Shown here: positions 25,429 through 34,999 of the stretch, piece after piece | Layout: every line of letters begins with the position of its first letter | Position numbering within the stretch: the stretch's first letter is position 1 | Assembly: GCA_028280445.1 (NCBI GenBank) | Contig: JANQLU010000133.1 | Span: 1-54,025 of the forward strand | DNA: 54,025 nucleotides | DNA from: Pirellulaceae bacterium | GTDB taxonomy: Bacteria; Planctomycetota; Planctomycetia; Pirellulales; Pirellulaceae | Reading direction: 5' to 3' | Notes under the pieces: model-generated | What the model saw: only the letters and a program-made list of their open reading frames with translations | What the model was told of the DNA's origin: nothing | Databases searched by the model: none | Program-made: the position numbers and the translations under genes

Positions 25429-28400
25429 ATGTTTAATAGACATTTGCGACCCGCCCTGATCTTGTCCTTGATACTGTTGTCGTGTTCCTGTCTTCACTCG
25501 CAACAGGTTGATTTTGCGAAAGAAATCAAACCTTTGTTGTCAGATCGTTGTTACACCTGTCACGGACCCGATGCGGAGACGCGCGAAGCGGATTTGCGAC
25601 TCGATCAACCCGATGGAATCAAATCGGTTGTTACTGCTGGAAAAATTTCCGACAGTGAATTGTGGCACCGCATCACTTCCGAAGACGAAGACGACGTGAT
25701 GCCTCCGGCGGACTCGAATCTCAAACTTTCGGATGCGGAAAAACAGCTGCTCAAACGCTGGATTGAGCAAGGTGCCCGCTGGGATCAACATTGGTCGTTT
25801 GTTCGTCTGCCTAAAACCATCAAAGTACCGGCGGTTCGAAGCCGATGGCCAAAAAATGAGATTGACCATTTCGTGCTCAACAAACTCATTCAGCGAAAAT
25901 TGGATCCGCAATCACGCGCCTCGGCGGAAAAATTGATTCGGCGGCTCAGTTTTGACATCACGGGGCTGCCGCCCACGATCAAAGAGATCGATGAGTTTCT
26001 GGCCGACAAATCGCCAAACGCGTATGAGAAGCTGGTTGACCGTTTGCTTGCATCGCCACGTTTTGGCGAGCGGATGACCTCTGATTGGCTCGATCTGGCC
26101 CGCTATTCTGACACGTACGGCTATCAAGTGGATCGTGACCGCTACGTCTGGCCTTGGCGCGACTGGGTGATTCGGGCGTTTAATGAAAACAAGCCTTATA
26201 ACCAATTTTTGATCGAACAGCTGGCCGGAGATCTGTTGCCGCAAGCGACACAGCAGCAAAAATTGGCGACAACTTTTAATCGCCTCCATCCACAAAAAGT
26301 CGAAGGAGGTAGCGACCCGGAAGAGTTCCGCGTGGAGTATGTTGCGGACCGGACACAAACATTTGCGACCGGCGTTCTCGGTTTGACGATGGAGTGCGCT
26401 CGTTGCCACGACCACAAATACGATCCGCTGTCGCAGAAAGAGTATTACGAGCTGTTCGCATTTTTTGATGATATCGATGAAGCCGGACTGTATTCTTTTT
26501 TCACGAATTCAGTACCGACACCCACATTGAATCTTGTATCCGATGCCGTCCAACAGCAAATTCAAAAGCTGATAAAAACTCGTCGAGCTGCTGAAACGGC
26601 ACTGACAAAACTGAAAAGCTCCAAGCCATTAAACAAACGTTTCCAGGGTTGGCTCAAAACAAATCCCACGGTTGCCGCCCCCAAGCCCATCAAGCATCTC
26701 GATTTTGACAAATACAAACCAAATCCAAATCGTGAAAATAAACTTGTTGACGGACGCGATGCGACAGCAGGCAAAGCGATTCAGTTGTCAGGTGACGACG
26801 CAGTTGGAGTCGGTGTTGGCAATTTCAATCGCGCTCAATCGTTTTCCGTATCGACTTGGTTGAAGATTCCGGATTACAAGGAGCGAGCCGTCGTTTTTCA
26901 TCGTTCTCGAGCTTGGACCGACGCTGCGTCGCGAGGCTATCAGTTGTTGATTGAAAACGGCAAACTCAGTTTTTCGTTAATTCACTTTTGGCCCGGTAAT
27001 GCGATTCGGGTCCTGACACAGGAACCGGCAGCAACCAAAAAATGGTTTCATGTCGCGATAACCTATGATGGCTCGAGCAATGCCGATGGCATTCGAATTT
27101 ACATCGACGGTGTGCGGGTTAAAACGCACACGGTACGCGACCGACTGACGAAAAACATCACCGGTGGTGGCGGAAACAATATCACGATCGGAGAGAGATT
27201 TCGGGACCGTGGATTCACTGGCGGCCAGGTTGATGATTTCAAAGTGTTCGATGTCCGTTTGACCGCTTTGCAAGTGCTGACCGACTATCAAGGCAAATCC
27301 ATTTCAACGCGCCTCAATACGGCGGACATGAACATCTGGCGAGACCATTTTGTCGAAAGCGTCGACGAGACTGTCAAATCCAAACGCAATGAAGTTCGCG
27401 TAGCCCGAAAAACGCTGTACGACCGACAAAACAAATTGACGGAAATCATGGTGATGCAGCAAACGCCCCAGCACAAGCAAGCCTACGTGTTGAAACGTGG
27501 TGTCTACACCGAGCGCGGTGAGAAAGTCTACGCCGCGGTGCCGGAAACACTGGCGTCTGTCGTGGCGTTCAAAAAAATTCCCGTCAGCAAAAAAACGTCC
27601 GATTCGATGAAGGCGCAGGCGACTCGATTGGATCTCGCCAAATGGGTGACGCATCCCGATCATCCTTTGACGGCGCGCGTGGCGGTGAATCGAATTTGGC
27701 AAATGTTGTTTGACAATGGACTGGTTCGAACGCCCGAAGATTTCGGGAATCAAGGCGAACCGCCCACGCATCCTGAATTGTTGGATTGGTTGGCACGCGA
27801 TTTTGTCGAACACAATTGGGATGTCAAACGATTAATCAAAAAAATTGTGATGTCCGCAACGTATCAACAAAAATCCGCGGAGTCCGATGCTGCTAAACTC
27901 AAAGATCCAGAAAACCTTTGGTTGTCACATTTTCCTCGCAGCCGTTTGCCCGGCGAAGCGATTCGCGACAACGCGTTGGCAATTAGTGGCATCCTGAACG
28001 AAAAAATTGGGGGACGCCCGGCGAAACCTTACGAAGTTTCCAAGTCGTTCAAACCTGTGGGGCACGACCGTGGCCCGAATCTGTATCGCCGCAGCTTGTA
28101 CACTTATTGGAAACGCACGGGACCAGCTCCCGTGATGATGACGTTGGATGCGGCAAAGCGCGATGTCTGTCGTGTCAAACGTCAACGAACCAATTCACCG
28201 TTACAGGCGTTGGTGTTACTGAATGATCCGCAAATCGTCGAAGCCTGTCGGGTCTTGGCCGAAAAATTGATCGCTCAACATGGCGATTCAACTGAGAAAA
28301 TTATTCGCGATGCGTTTCGACTGGTAACCAGTCGTCGTGCCAACGACTCAGAAATCAAAATCATTGAAAAGCTTTTCGAATTCCAGTTGAAAAGATTCAA

Positions 28401-28542
28401 AGCTGATCAAGATGCCGCAGCAAAGTTTTTGAAAACTGGCCAACGAAAAGCGAACGAAAAAATTGAACCCGAGCGGTTGGCTGCAATGACATTGGTCATG
28501 GTCACGCTCCTGAACCACGACGAGTCCATTCGCCGATATTAG
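25429..28542 (+). CDS. PSCyt1-DUF1549-LamG-DUF1553 planctomycete protein
   Basis: This 1037-residue protein has the planctomycete-specific architecture. A signal segment (LILSLILLSCSCLHSQ) is followed by a cytochrome c-like PSCyt1 domain with CYTCHGPD at residues about 41-48, a DUF1549 domain (near 145-330, including RLSFDITGLPPT), a LamG/concanavalin-like domain (near 445-620, including SFSVSTWLKIPD and FTGGQVDDFKVFD) and DUF1553 (near 755-1020, including RVAVNRIWQMLFDNGLV). The heme motif CxxCH is intact. Such proteins are proposed to act in the envelope in sulfated-polysaccharide degradation. The DUF1501 gene lies 27 bases downstream, forming the usual two-gene unit. The catalytic role is not established. 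Confidence 0.93.
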   Translation: MFNRHLRPALILSLILLSCSCLHSQQVDFAKEIKPLLSDRCYTCHGPDAETREADLRLDQPDGIKSVVTAGKISDSELWHRITSEDEDDVMPPADSNLKLSDAEKQLLKRWIEQGARWDQHWSFVRLPKTIKVPAVRSRWPKNEIDHFVLNKLIQRKLDPQSRASAEKLIRRLSFDITGLPPTIKEIDEFLADKSPNAYEKLVDRLLASPRFGERMTSDWLDLARYSDTYGYQVDRDRYVWPWRDWVIRAFNENKPYNQFLIEQLAGDLLPQATQQQKLATTFNRLHPQKVEGGSDPEEFRVEYVADRTQTFATGVLGLTMECARCHDHKYDPLSQKEYYELFAFFDDIDEAGLYSFFTNSVPTPTLNLVSDAVQQQIQKLIKTRRAAETALTKLKSSKPLNKRFQGWLKTNPTVAAPKPIKHLDFDKYKPNPNRENKLVDGRDATAGKAIQLSGDDAVGVGVGNFNRAQSFSVSTWLKIPDYKERAVVFHRSRAWTDAASRGYQLLIENGKLSFSLIHFWPGNAIRVLTQEPAATKKWFHVAITYDGSSNADGIRIYIDGVRVKTHTVRDRLTKNITGGGGNNITIGERFRDRGFTGGQVDDFKVFDVRLTALQVLTDYQGKSISTRLNTADMNIWRDHFVESVDETVKSKRNEVRVARKTLYDRQNKLTEIMVMQQTPQHKQAYVLKRGVYTERGEKVYAAVPETLASVVAFKKIPVSKKTSDSMKAQATRLDLAKWVTHPDHPLTARVAVNRIWQMLFDNGLVRTPEDFGNQGEPPTHPELLDWLARDFVEHNWDVKRLIKKIVMSATYQQKSAESDAAKLKDPENLWLSHFPRSRLPGEAIRDNALAISGILNEKIGGRPAKPYEVSKSFKPVGHDRGPNLYRRSLYTYWKRTGPAPVMMTLDAAKRDVCRVKRQRTNSPLQALVLLNDPQIVEACRVLAEKLIAQHGDSTEKIIRDAFRLVTSRRANDSEIKIIEKLFEFQLKRFKADQDAAAKFLKTGQRKANEKIEPERLAAMTLVMVTLLNHDESIRRY

Positions 28543-28569
28543 GATTGCCAATTTTGGTGAGATGCAAAA

Positions 28570-30024
28570 ATGAATTCAAAAGCAAAATGTACCGGATTTG
28601 AACCAACGTTGGGTTTGAGTCGCCGACAGTGGCTCAACAGGTTTGGAATGGGACTGGGAACGATTGCCCTGTCAAATCTGCTTCGGCCGACAGCGACATC
28701 GGCCACGGCCAGCGGTAACCAGGAGTTTAAACGTACGGCGCCACCGAAAGCCAAACGCGTCATTTATCTGTTTCAAAGCGGCGGTCCATCGCAGATGGAT
28801 TTGTTTGATTACAAACCACTGCTCAACAAAGTTCACGGTCAGCAATTGCCTGATTCGGTGCGCAAAGGACAGCGATTGACCGGCATGAGCGGCCATCAAT
28901 CGAGTTTGCCGTTGGTCGGTTCGCCGTTCAAATTCAAACAACATGGCAAATCGGGTGCTTGGGTCAGCGATCTGCTTCCTTATACCTCACAAATCGTTGA
29001 CCATTGTTGTTTTATCAAATCGATGCACACCGAAGCGATTAACCATGGCCCTGGCGTCACGATGTTGCAAACGGGCTCGCAATTCCCCGGGCGTCCGAGT
29101 ATGGGAGCGTGGCTCAGTTATGGTCTGGGAAACGAAAATGAAAATCTTCCCGCGTTCGTTGTATTGATTACGAAAAACAAAGGTGGCCAGCCGCTGTTTT
29201 CACGGCTGTGGGGCAGCGGATTTTTGCCGGGCAAACATCAAGGCGTCCGTCTGCGGAGCGGTGCCGAGCCGGTTTTATATCTCAATAACCCCGCAGGGGT
29301 CGATCGACAATCTCGTCGCGCGATGCTCGACGCACTCAACGAACTGCATCAACAAACGCTGGCCCAAAACGGTGATGCACAACTGGAGACTCGGATTTCG
29401 CAATACGAAATGGCGTTTCAAATGCAGTCGTCGATTCCCGAGGTTACAGATTTTAAAGATGAGCCGGATTACATTTTTGAACAATATGGTCCGGACGCGC
29501 GGAAACCGGGAACGTATGCTGCAAATTGCTTGCTCGCACGTCGTTTGATTGAACGCGATGTGCGTTTTGTTCAACTGTATCACCAAGGCTGGGACCAACA
29601 CAGCAATTTGATGGGTGGAATTCGAAACCAGTGTCGAGAAACAGATCAAGCGACCGCCGCACTGGTCTTGGATTTGAAACAACGCGGTCTCCTCGATGAT
29701 ACGCTGATCATCTGGGGCGGCGAATTCGGTCGGACTAATTACTGTCAAGGAAAATTAATGCCGAAGAATTTTGGACGCGATCATCATCCTCGTTGCTTTA
29801 CCGTTTGGATGGCCGGTGGCGGCGTAAAACCGGGAACCAGCTATGGGCAGACCGACGATTATTGTTACAACATCGACGAGGACTCCGTTCATATTCACGA
29901 TTTTCACGCCACGATCCTGCATCTGTTGGGGATCGACCACGAGCAGTTGACCTATCGTTACCAAGGTCGTCGTTTCCGTTTGACCGATGTTCACGGTCAT
30001 GTGATCAAACCGGTGTTGGCGTAG
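28570..30024 (+). CDS. DUF1501 (sulfatase-like) Tat-exported protein
   Basis: The product of 484 residues begins with a Tat-like signal (SRRQWLNRFGMGLGTIAL). The DUF1501 body resembles the alkaline phosphatase/sulfatase fold: VIYLFQSGGPSQMDLFDYK, HTEAINHGPGVTMLQTGSQ, LYHQGWDQHSN, TLIIWGGEFGRTN and GRDHHPRCFTVWMAGGG. It lies 27 bases after the PSCyt1-DUF1553 gene and is almost certainly co-transcribed with it. Both occur in large numbers in planctomycete genomes; a role in export or catabolism of polysaccharides is proposed, not shown here. The TAG stop is the start of a palindromic repeat. Confidence 0.93.
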   Translation: MNSKAKCTGFEPTLGLSRRQWLNRFGMGLGTIALSNLLRPTATSATASGNQEFKRTAPPKAKRVIYLFQSGGPSQMDLFDYKPLLNKVHGQQLPDSVRKGQRLTGMSGHQSSLPLVGSPFKFKQHGKSGAWVSDLLPYTSQIVDHCCFIKSMHTEAINHGPGVTMLQTGSQFPGRPSMGAWLSYGLGNENENLPAFVVLITKNKGGQPLFSRLWGSGFLPGKHQGVRLRSGAEPVLYLNNPAGVDRQSRRAMLDALNELHQQTLAQNGDAQLETRISQYEMAFQMQSSIPEVTDFKDEPDYIFEQYGPDARKPGTYAANCLLARRLIERDVRFVQLYHQGWDQHSNLMGGIRNQCRETDQATAALVLDLKQRGLLDDTLIIWGGEFGRTNYCQGKLMPKNFGRDHHPRCFTVWMAGGGVKPGTSYGQTDDYCYNIDEDSVHIHDFHATILHLLGIDHEQLTYRYQGRRFRLTDVHGHVIKPVLA

Positions 30025-30240
30025 GGCCGGTTCCCACCGGCCGTTTTGAGCCGCAACCCGACGCGTGACAGGAATTTGCACTGGAGTTGTTACTCCAGTT
30101 GAATCAACGACTTCCTACAATCGCAAGTGCGAAGCGTGAGCGAGGGACCAGAAACATCGCTGATGTGCTGCGGAACGCGGTCCCTTGCTCACGCTTCGCA
30201 CTTGCGATTTTTTAGATCGGCCGGTGGGAACCGGCCCTAC
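30021..30240. repeat. Composite palindrome: family A arms split by a family D hairpin
   Basis: The left A arm (30021-30043) and right A arm (30216-30240) flank a long family D inverted repeat (30119-30208, arms ATCGCAAGTGCGAAGCGTGAGC). It separates two convergent genes, and the stop codons of both (DUF1501 at left, TatD at right) lie within the repeat ends. Confidence 0.85.
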
Positions 30241-31013
30241 TTGATTTCAAACAATGTTTTGGCGTTGGCTGTTGTTTGCGCGCCAAACTCGTCGACGCTC
30301 ATACCATGTAGTTCTGCCAGACACGCAGCGGTGTGAATGACCATGGCGGGTTCATTTGGACGTTTTCCGCGATGAGGATGCGGAGACAAATAGGGCGAAT
30401 CTGTTTCAATCAAAATTCGATCGACCGGTACATTAGCTGCAACGGCGCGCAAGTCATCAGATTTTTTATAGGTGACCATGCCGGCAAAACTGATATGCAA
30501 ACCCGCGTCGATACATTTTTGCGCCTGATCCCAATCACCGGTGTACGAATGCATGACTCCTCGAAGCGGAAATTGCGATTGATATTCCCACAACAACTCG
30601 ACAACATCCTCGGCACAGTCGCGCATATGGACAACAAACGGCAAATTTAAATCAATCGATAGTTCGATATGTTGTCGAAAAAAAATCTGCTGTTGATCAA
30701 ATGGTGCGTAGTCCCAATACCGATCCAACCCCGTTTCACCAATGGCAACAACTTTGGGGTGCGCGGCCATTTGCCTGATGGTTTCGATCGCGTTCTCTGG
30801 GACTTGGGACACGTAATTCGGTTGAATTCCAACGGCTGCATAAACGTGCGGATGTTTGCCCGCGATATCAACCGCTGTTTGACTTGACTGAATATCAATG
30901 CCGATACAGATGACGCTTTCGACATCAGCTTCGGCACAACGTTGCATGATTTCATCAACGTTATCAATCAATTGTTCATCATTCAGATGAGCGTGAGTAT
31001 CGACAAAAGACAT
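30237..31013 (-). CDS. TatD-family metal-dependent hydrolase
   Basis: The product is 258 residues with the TatD/YcfH amidohydrolase TIM-barrel fold. It has the N-terminal metal motif VDTHAHLND, the conserved AIGETGLDRYWD, FVVHMRDCAED, MHSYTGD, and the C-terminal LIETDSPYLSPHPHRGKRN-like segment (LIETDSPYLSPHPHRGKRPN). The family comprises divalent-metal DNases or related hydrolases in the cytoplasm. Expression is likely independent, because the gene is flanked by repeats on both sides. The TAG stop is supplied by the family A palindrome. Confidence 0.92.
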   Translation of the reverse strand: MSFVDTHAHLNDEQLIDNVDEIMQRCAEADVESVICIGIDIQSSQTAVDIAGKHPHVYAAVGIQPNYVSQVPENAIETIRQMAAHPKVVAIGETGLDRYWDYAPFDQQQIFFRQHIELSIDLNLPFVVHMRDCAEDVVELLWEYQSQFPLRGVMHSYTGDWDQAQKCIDAGLHISFAGMVTYKKSDDLRAVAANVPVDRILIETDSPYLSPHPHRGKRPNEPAMVIHTAACLAELHGMSVDEFGAQTTANAKTLFEIK

Positions 31014-31064
31014 GGTGGGATGACCAATTGTGACAAATGTTGGGTCCGTGGCTCGACGGGACGA

Positions 31065-31157
31065 GCTAGCGCCTTGCCGCTCACAGGATTTGGCTCGGCG
31101 GGAGCCTCGCCCTCCCGAGAGATCAGGCTCGCAGGAGCCTCGCTCTCCCGAGTTTAT
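31065..31157. repeat. Family B fragment followed by family C repeats
   Basis: CTAGCGCCTTGCCGCTCACAGG, half of a family B element, is followed by two GCTCG-C-GGAGCCTCGC-type family C units (31089-31157). It lies upstream of the TatD gene. No gene is present between 31014 and 31209. Confidence 0.65.
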
Positions 31158-31209
31158 TAACCGTGAGTGTATGACCTGTATTTAATTTGTCATACTCGGA
31201 CAGATTTCG

Positions 31210-31734
31210 CTACCAAGGCATTTCCATTTGGTTAACGACTTGTTGCGCGATGCGATTGAGAATTTCCTGTTGCGTTGTTGTCGCCGATTGGCCGCCTTCG
31301 GGCACAAAATGATCGAATTCGGTGATCAACAACTTTTGTCGCGGCATCAACGACAATCCCGAACGGTCAGTCCAGGTGATCTCGACAAACAGTCCGAGTT
31401 CAGCTTCTCGGACATCGTCATTGCCCGATTCTGTCAGAACATTTTTGTTGTCGCGTAAAATTCGCCCCCGAATAAAACTGTCGGCCATTTGAGGTCTCGC
31501 AATTGCGAAACTGGTGTCGCGTTCCACTTGTTTGACAACCGCTTCGGTCAACCGTTGTCCAAGCCAACGACGGTTGGAATCCGATTCAAAAATGGAAACA
31601 TGAACGCTCCGCACATCGGGACGATACAGGCCTTGATTTCCAAAATTATAGGCGCGACATCCGCCACCGGCAGCACTGACAACCACAGCCAGGAGTCCGA
31701 GTGAAATTCGGTATTTGGAATTGCCCAACATCAT
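31210..31734 (-). CDS. LptE-like LPS-assembly lipoprotein
   Basis: The 174-residue product has a lipoprotein signal with lipobox-like SAAGGGC (Cys26). The body fits the LptE family: a beta-alpha pattern with VRSVHVSIFESDSNRRWLG, LTEAVVKQVERDTSFAIAR, a FIRGRILRDN strand and a C-terminal QEILNRIAQQVVNQME helix. LptE plugs the LptD barrel in the outer membrane. It starts 7 bases after the end of the BamD-like gene, so it is co-transcribed with an outer-membrane assembly gene; this supports the call. Sequence similarity of LptE proteins is low, so confidence is moderate. Confidence 0.7.
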   Translation of the reverse strand: MMLGNSKYRISLGLLAVVVSAAGGGCRAYNFGNQGLYRPDVRSVHVSIFESDSNRRWLGQRLTEAVVKQVERDTSFAIARPQMADSFIRGRILRDNKNVLTESGNDDVREAELGLFVEITWTDRSGLSLMPRQKLLITEFDHFVPEGGQSATTTQQEILNRIAQQVVNQMEMPW

Positions 31735-31741
31735 ATTTCAA

Positions 31742-33016
31742 TTAACGAATGATTTTGCCTTTAAAAATAGACTCGTTGTCACCCGCAGCGACCAAAGGTT
31801 TTACAGCGTTGACGTCTGGGAACAGATCCGACAACCATTTGGCTTTCTGTTTGGGAACCGGTGGCAAAGCGGCAACTTTTTTAATCGTTTCCTGAGCTTT
31901 ACCCGCCAGTTGCGTGTCGCCAAAATTGTCGGCAACGCGCTGGTAATAAATACCGGCAGCGCGGTTTTCGCCGCGTTTTTCATAGTACTGACCCATTGCC
32001 CAATCACGTTCGGCCATCAACTCTCGAATCGCGACTCCTTCTTTGGCCAGGTATTCGCGGTGCTCCTCGACTTTGTCAGGAAACTGACGAATGATCGCTT
32101 TCAGGAGACGGTCTGCTTTTTCCAATGGCTGACCGTCGTAACTTTTTCCTTGATACGATGCCAAACGGGATTTCAATTCGAACAGGTGTGCGTGAAACTG
32201 GTGCGTGCTGCCGGGATATGAAATCCTTAAATCTTCATAGGTATCCGCGGCATCGGAAAACAATTTGGATCGGAAATAGGAATTGGCCAAAGCTAACGTT
32301 GCATCATCCGCAAGTTTTCCGGTCGGGTCGTCCAGTCGAATTCGGTGAAAAATCCGCCGCGCTTGAGTCACGAGTCCGAACGCCGGTCGTTGAGGGTCAC
32401 CAAATTTGACATTCGGCAAAGTGGTTTTCTGTTTGTTGGCCATCTGTAACCAGAATTGCGCGATGGCAAACCGTCGTGCTTGAACTTTGTCCACCAGTCG
32501 GTTGCCGGCGTATTTCGCCAACATCCATTCGTAGGCGCGATTGGCTTGGGTATAAGCATCCATGAAAAAGTAGGATTCGCCCTGATAATACAACGCCTCT
32601 TTTTCGATGACCGAATCCGGCATATGTGAGGCGGCGAGTCGAAATTTATTGGCCGCTTTTTCAAACAGTTTTTTGGCGTCGGCATTGCCAGCCGATCTGG
32701 CTGCAACCGCTTGTCGATAAAGTTCGTGTCCGGCGTTGAGATTGGCTTCGGCTTTAGCTTGATCACGTTTTCCCAAAACGCGAGTTTTGAACGTGGTTGA
32801 GACTTGGCCGGGACCAAGGTCTGACAGTAACAGACGATTTGATGCTTTGCGATTCAACGGATCCAGTGAGTCGACTTCCGCCTCCCAATCTTCCTGCGAT
32901 TGGTTGGAACCGAGCAACGACTCTTTGAGATTGAATTTCTTGAAACTGGCGCAGCCGGACGCAGAAATCATCATCGCCAGCATCAAGCATCCGCTAGCGT
33001 AAATTTGCGTTCGCAT
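31742..33016 (-). CDS. bamD: BamD-like TPR outer membrane assembly lipoprotein
   Basis: The 424-residue product starts at the ATG at 33016, preceded by GGGAAG, and has a lipobox-like signal (LMMISASGC). TPR-like helices run through the body (AANKFRLAASHMPDSV, EALYYQGESYFFMDAY, then a series of tetratricopeptide pairs up to about residue 390). BamD is the essential TPR lipoprotein of the Bam complex, inserting beta-barrels into the outer membrane; at 424 residues this protein is longer than E. coli BamD (245). The open frame upstream to 33079 overlaps recO and is not needed. It is adjacent to recO upstream and lptE downstream. BamD is likely but other TPR lipoproteins are possible. Confidence 0.7.
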   Translation of the reverse strand: MRTQIYASGCLMLAMMISASGCASFKKFNLKESLLGSNQSQEDWEAEVDSLDPLNRKASNRLLLSDLGPGQVSTTFKTRVLGKRDQAKAEANLNAGHELYRQAVAARSAGNADAKKLFEKAANKFRLAASHMPDSVIEKEALYYQGESYFFMDAYTQANRAYEWMLAKYAGNRLVDKVQARRFAIAQFWLQMANKQKTTLPNVKFGDPQRPAFGLVTQARRIFHRIRLDDPTGKLADDATLALANSYFRSKLFSDAADTYEDLRISYPGSTHQFHAHLFELKSRLASYQGKSYDGQPLEKADRLLKAIIRQFPDKVEEHREYLAKEGVAIRELMAERDWAMGQYYEKRGENRAAGIYYQRVADNFGDTQLAGKAQETIKKVAALPPVPKQKAKWLSDLFPDVNAVKPLVAAGDNESIFKGKIIR

Positions 33017-33059
33017 TATCGACTTCCCTGTCGAGCAGTATTGGATTGTAAAACGGTAG

Positions 33060-33812
33060 CTAGGTACCGCGTTTTTCAATGTATTTTTGCAGTTTCGGCT
33101 CGTACCCTAACACGTGCGAGGTGTATCGCAGTGTCAAAGCGCGAACTTCACCGATTTGTTTTGACGATGATTCCGTACGTTGCCAATTGTAATTTGGATC
33201 GGCAAATTGTTGCATTAATTCCAACGACTCGGCGCTCATGCTGGCAACGGCTTTTTTGGCCCGGCGACAATCGGCACAAAATACGCCACCGTCGCGAAGT
33301 CCAAAGAAGTAACGTTTTTCACTGGGGATCGTGTTACCACAACCAACGCAGTTGTTTAATTCGGGGCCATGTCCCAGCAGTTTCAACGTCTGCAATTGGA
33401 ATCGTATGACACAATGGTCGAGGTTTTCTCCGTCATCAATGTTTTGAATCATCCTCACCGCGAAATCATAAAGTTCTCGATGGGGATCGTTTTCGTCCGT
33501 CATCGCCAACAATATTTCCGCACAGTAAAAGGCTGCGTACAACCGATCCAAATGCGTTGACGCCGAGCGGAACCGCCGTTGCAGTTTCGCCTCGGTCAAA
33601 ATATCGAGCGCTGTAGACGTTTTGTGGACGAACACTAGGCGAACGACGGCAAGTAGGTCAATAGCAGCCTCGAAAGGGCTCTTGCGTCGACGCGCACCTT
33701 TGGCAATCCCCGTAATTTTCCCAAAATCGCGAGTTAACAAGGTGACGACGCAACTCGATTCACTGAATTCGACAACGCGTAATATGATGCCTTCGGTTTT
33801 TTCTGTTGTCAT
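33060..33812 (-). CDS. recO: DNA repair protein RecO
   Basis: The 250-residue product has the RecO architecture: an N-terminal OB-fold (TEGIILRVVEFSESS, FGKITGIAKGARRRKS), a helical middle, and a zinc-finger-like CVGC...CADC arrangement (residues about 155-190). RecO loads RecA with RecR and anneals single strands. The gene lies 28 bases after an aldo/keto reductase gene and 43 bases before the bamD-like gene, all on one strand, so co-transcription is likely. Confidence 0.92.
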   Translation of the reverse strand: MTTEKTEGIILRVVEFSESSCVVTLLTRDFGKITGIAKGARRRKSPFEAAIDLLAVVRLVFVHKTSTALDILTEAKLQRRFRSASTHLDRLYAAFYCAEILLAMTDENDPHRELYDFAVRMIQNIDDGENLDHCVIRFQLQTLKLLGHGPELNNCVGCGNTIPSEKRYFFGLRDGGVFCADCRRAKKAVASMSAESLELMQQFADPNYNWQRTESSSKQIGEVRALTLRYTSHVLGYEPKLQKYIEKRGT

Positions 33813-33840
33813 TGCGAGTCGCTAGCAGAATCGAAAATCG

Positions 33841-34812
33841 TTAAACCGCGGCGCGTGTGATTACTTCGCCGCGATCGATGATCGCTTGATCAATTTGTTC
33901 CATCATATCCGAATCCGGCCGCCAACCCATGGCACCGGCGTTTTCGGCAATTTGATAGTCGCGTTTACTGCCGGCCAAGGCACACGTAATTCCGGTTTGA
34001 TGAATCGTCCAATTGATGACCACTTGAGCAACGGTCCGATCAATGGAATTTGCAATGCCGCGGAGGACGTCCATAAAGTCTTGATTTTTTTGCCACTGTT
34101 CTCCTTGGAACATGGGATATTTTGCGCGGCCATCTTCAGGAGCAAATTGATGATCGCGCGGAATTTTTCCTGCCAATAGCCCTTTCATCAAAGGCCAATA
34201 GACAATGACCGAAATTTGATTTTGCAAACACCAAGGCACCAGGCTCAAAGCCTCGTCCTGTTGCAACATGTTAAATGGCGGTTGGATGGCGGCGATAGGA
34301 CAGATTGCATGGAAAGCGATCAGTTGCTCAAGATTGGCATTGGAAACGCCGATCGAACGGGCCTTGCCAGATTGCTGAATTTCCAACAACGCTGCCGCCG
34401 ATTGCTCGATCGGGACATTCGGATCGGGAGCGTGCAAATAAAGCAGTTCGACATGATCAGTTTCCAGACGCTGCAGGCTTTCGTCGATTTCCAAACGGAC
34501 TCGCGCTGGCGAGGCGTCTTGAACACGATTGGTATCCGCGTCCCAGTGAATTCCACATTTGGTGGCGATGACGATTTCGTCGCGAGATTGGCCAAGCGTT
34601 TGAGAAATCAGCCGCTCGCTTTCGCCACGGGCACCATAACAATACGCGGTGTCAAAAAAATTAATTCCCGATTCGAATGCAGTTTGAAGTGTTTTACGGC
34701 TGTCATGATCATTGACGTCGATACTGGTCATTCCGGCAATGGGCCAGCAACCCATGGCAACGGGTGTAATTTCGATCGGGGTCGTTCCAAGTTGCCGTTT
34801 TTGAATTTCCAT
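33841..34812 (-). CDS. Aldo/keto reductase
   Basis: The 323-residue product has the AKR (alpha/beta)8 barrel features: MGCWPIAGM, catalytic Asp and Tyr in FFDTAYCYGARGESE, Lys in VIATKCGIHW and His in LYLHAPDPN, with a later CALAGSKRDYQIAENAGA near the NADP-binding end. It reduces aldehydes or ketones with NAD(P)H; the specific substrate is unknown. It starts the gene run leading to recO, with a 28-base gap. Confidence 0.92.
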   Translation of the reverse strand: MEIQKRQLGTTPIEITPVAMGCWPIAGMTSIDVNDHDSRKTLQTAFESGINFFDTAYCYGARGESERLISQTLGQSRDEIVIATKCGIHWDADTNRVQDASPARVRLEIDESLQRLETDHVELLYLHAPDPNVPIEQSAAALLEIQQSGKARSIGVSNANLEQLIAFHAICPIAAIQPPFNMLQQDEALSLVPWCLQNQISVIVYWPLMKGLLAGKIPRDHQFAPEDGRAKYPMFQGEQWQKNQDFMDVLRGIANSIDRTVAQVVINWTIHQTGITCALAGSKRDYQIAENAGAMGWRPDSDMMEQIDQAIIDRGEVITRAAV

Positions 34813-34859
34813 GTTTTTTATTTCAACAATTCCCTGAGGCTAATGGTGGGATGGTGAAA

Positions 34860-34927
34860 GTGAGCGGCAAGGCGCTAGCCGCCGGTTTGTAGCGCTTCGT
34901 ACCGGCGGCTAGCGCCTTGCCGCTCAC
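34860..34927. repeat. Palindromic repeat, family B
   Basis: Full arms GTGAGCGGCAAGGCGCTAGC and complement around a short loop. It is followed by an extra degenerate half (GCGCCTTGCGGCTCAC at about 34947-34962). It lies between two same-strand genes and may terminate the phosphotransacetylase transcript. Confidence 0.8.
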
Positions 34928-34999
34928 AATTGATCAACGCGACCTGGCGCCTTGCGGCTCACGACGAAAACATTTTTTACCATCCCAAGTTAATGGAGG

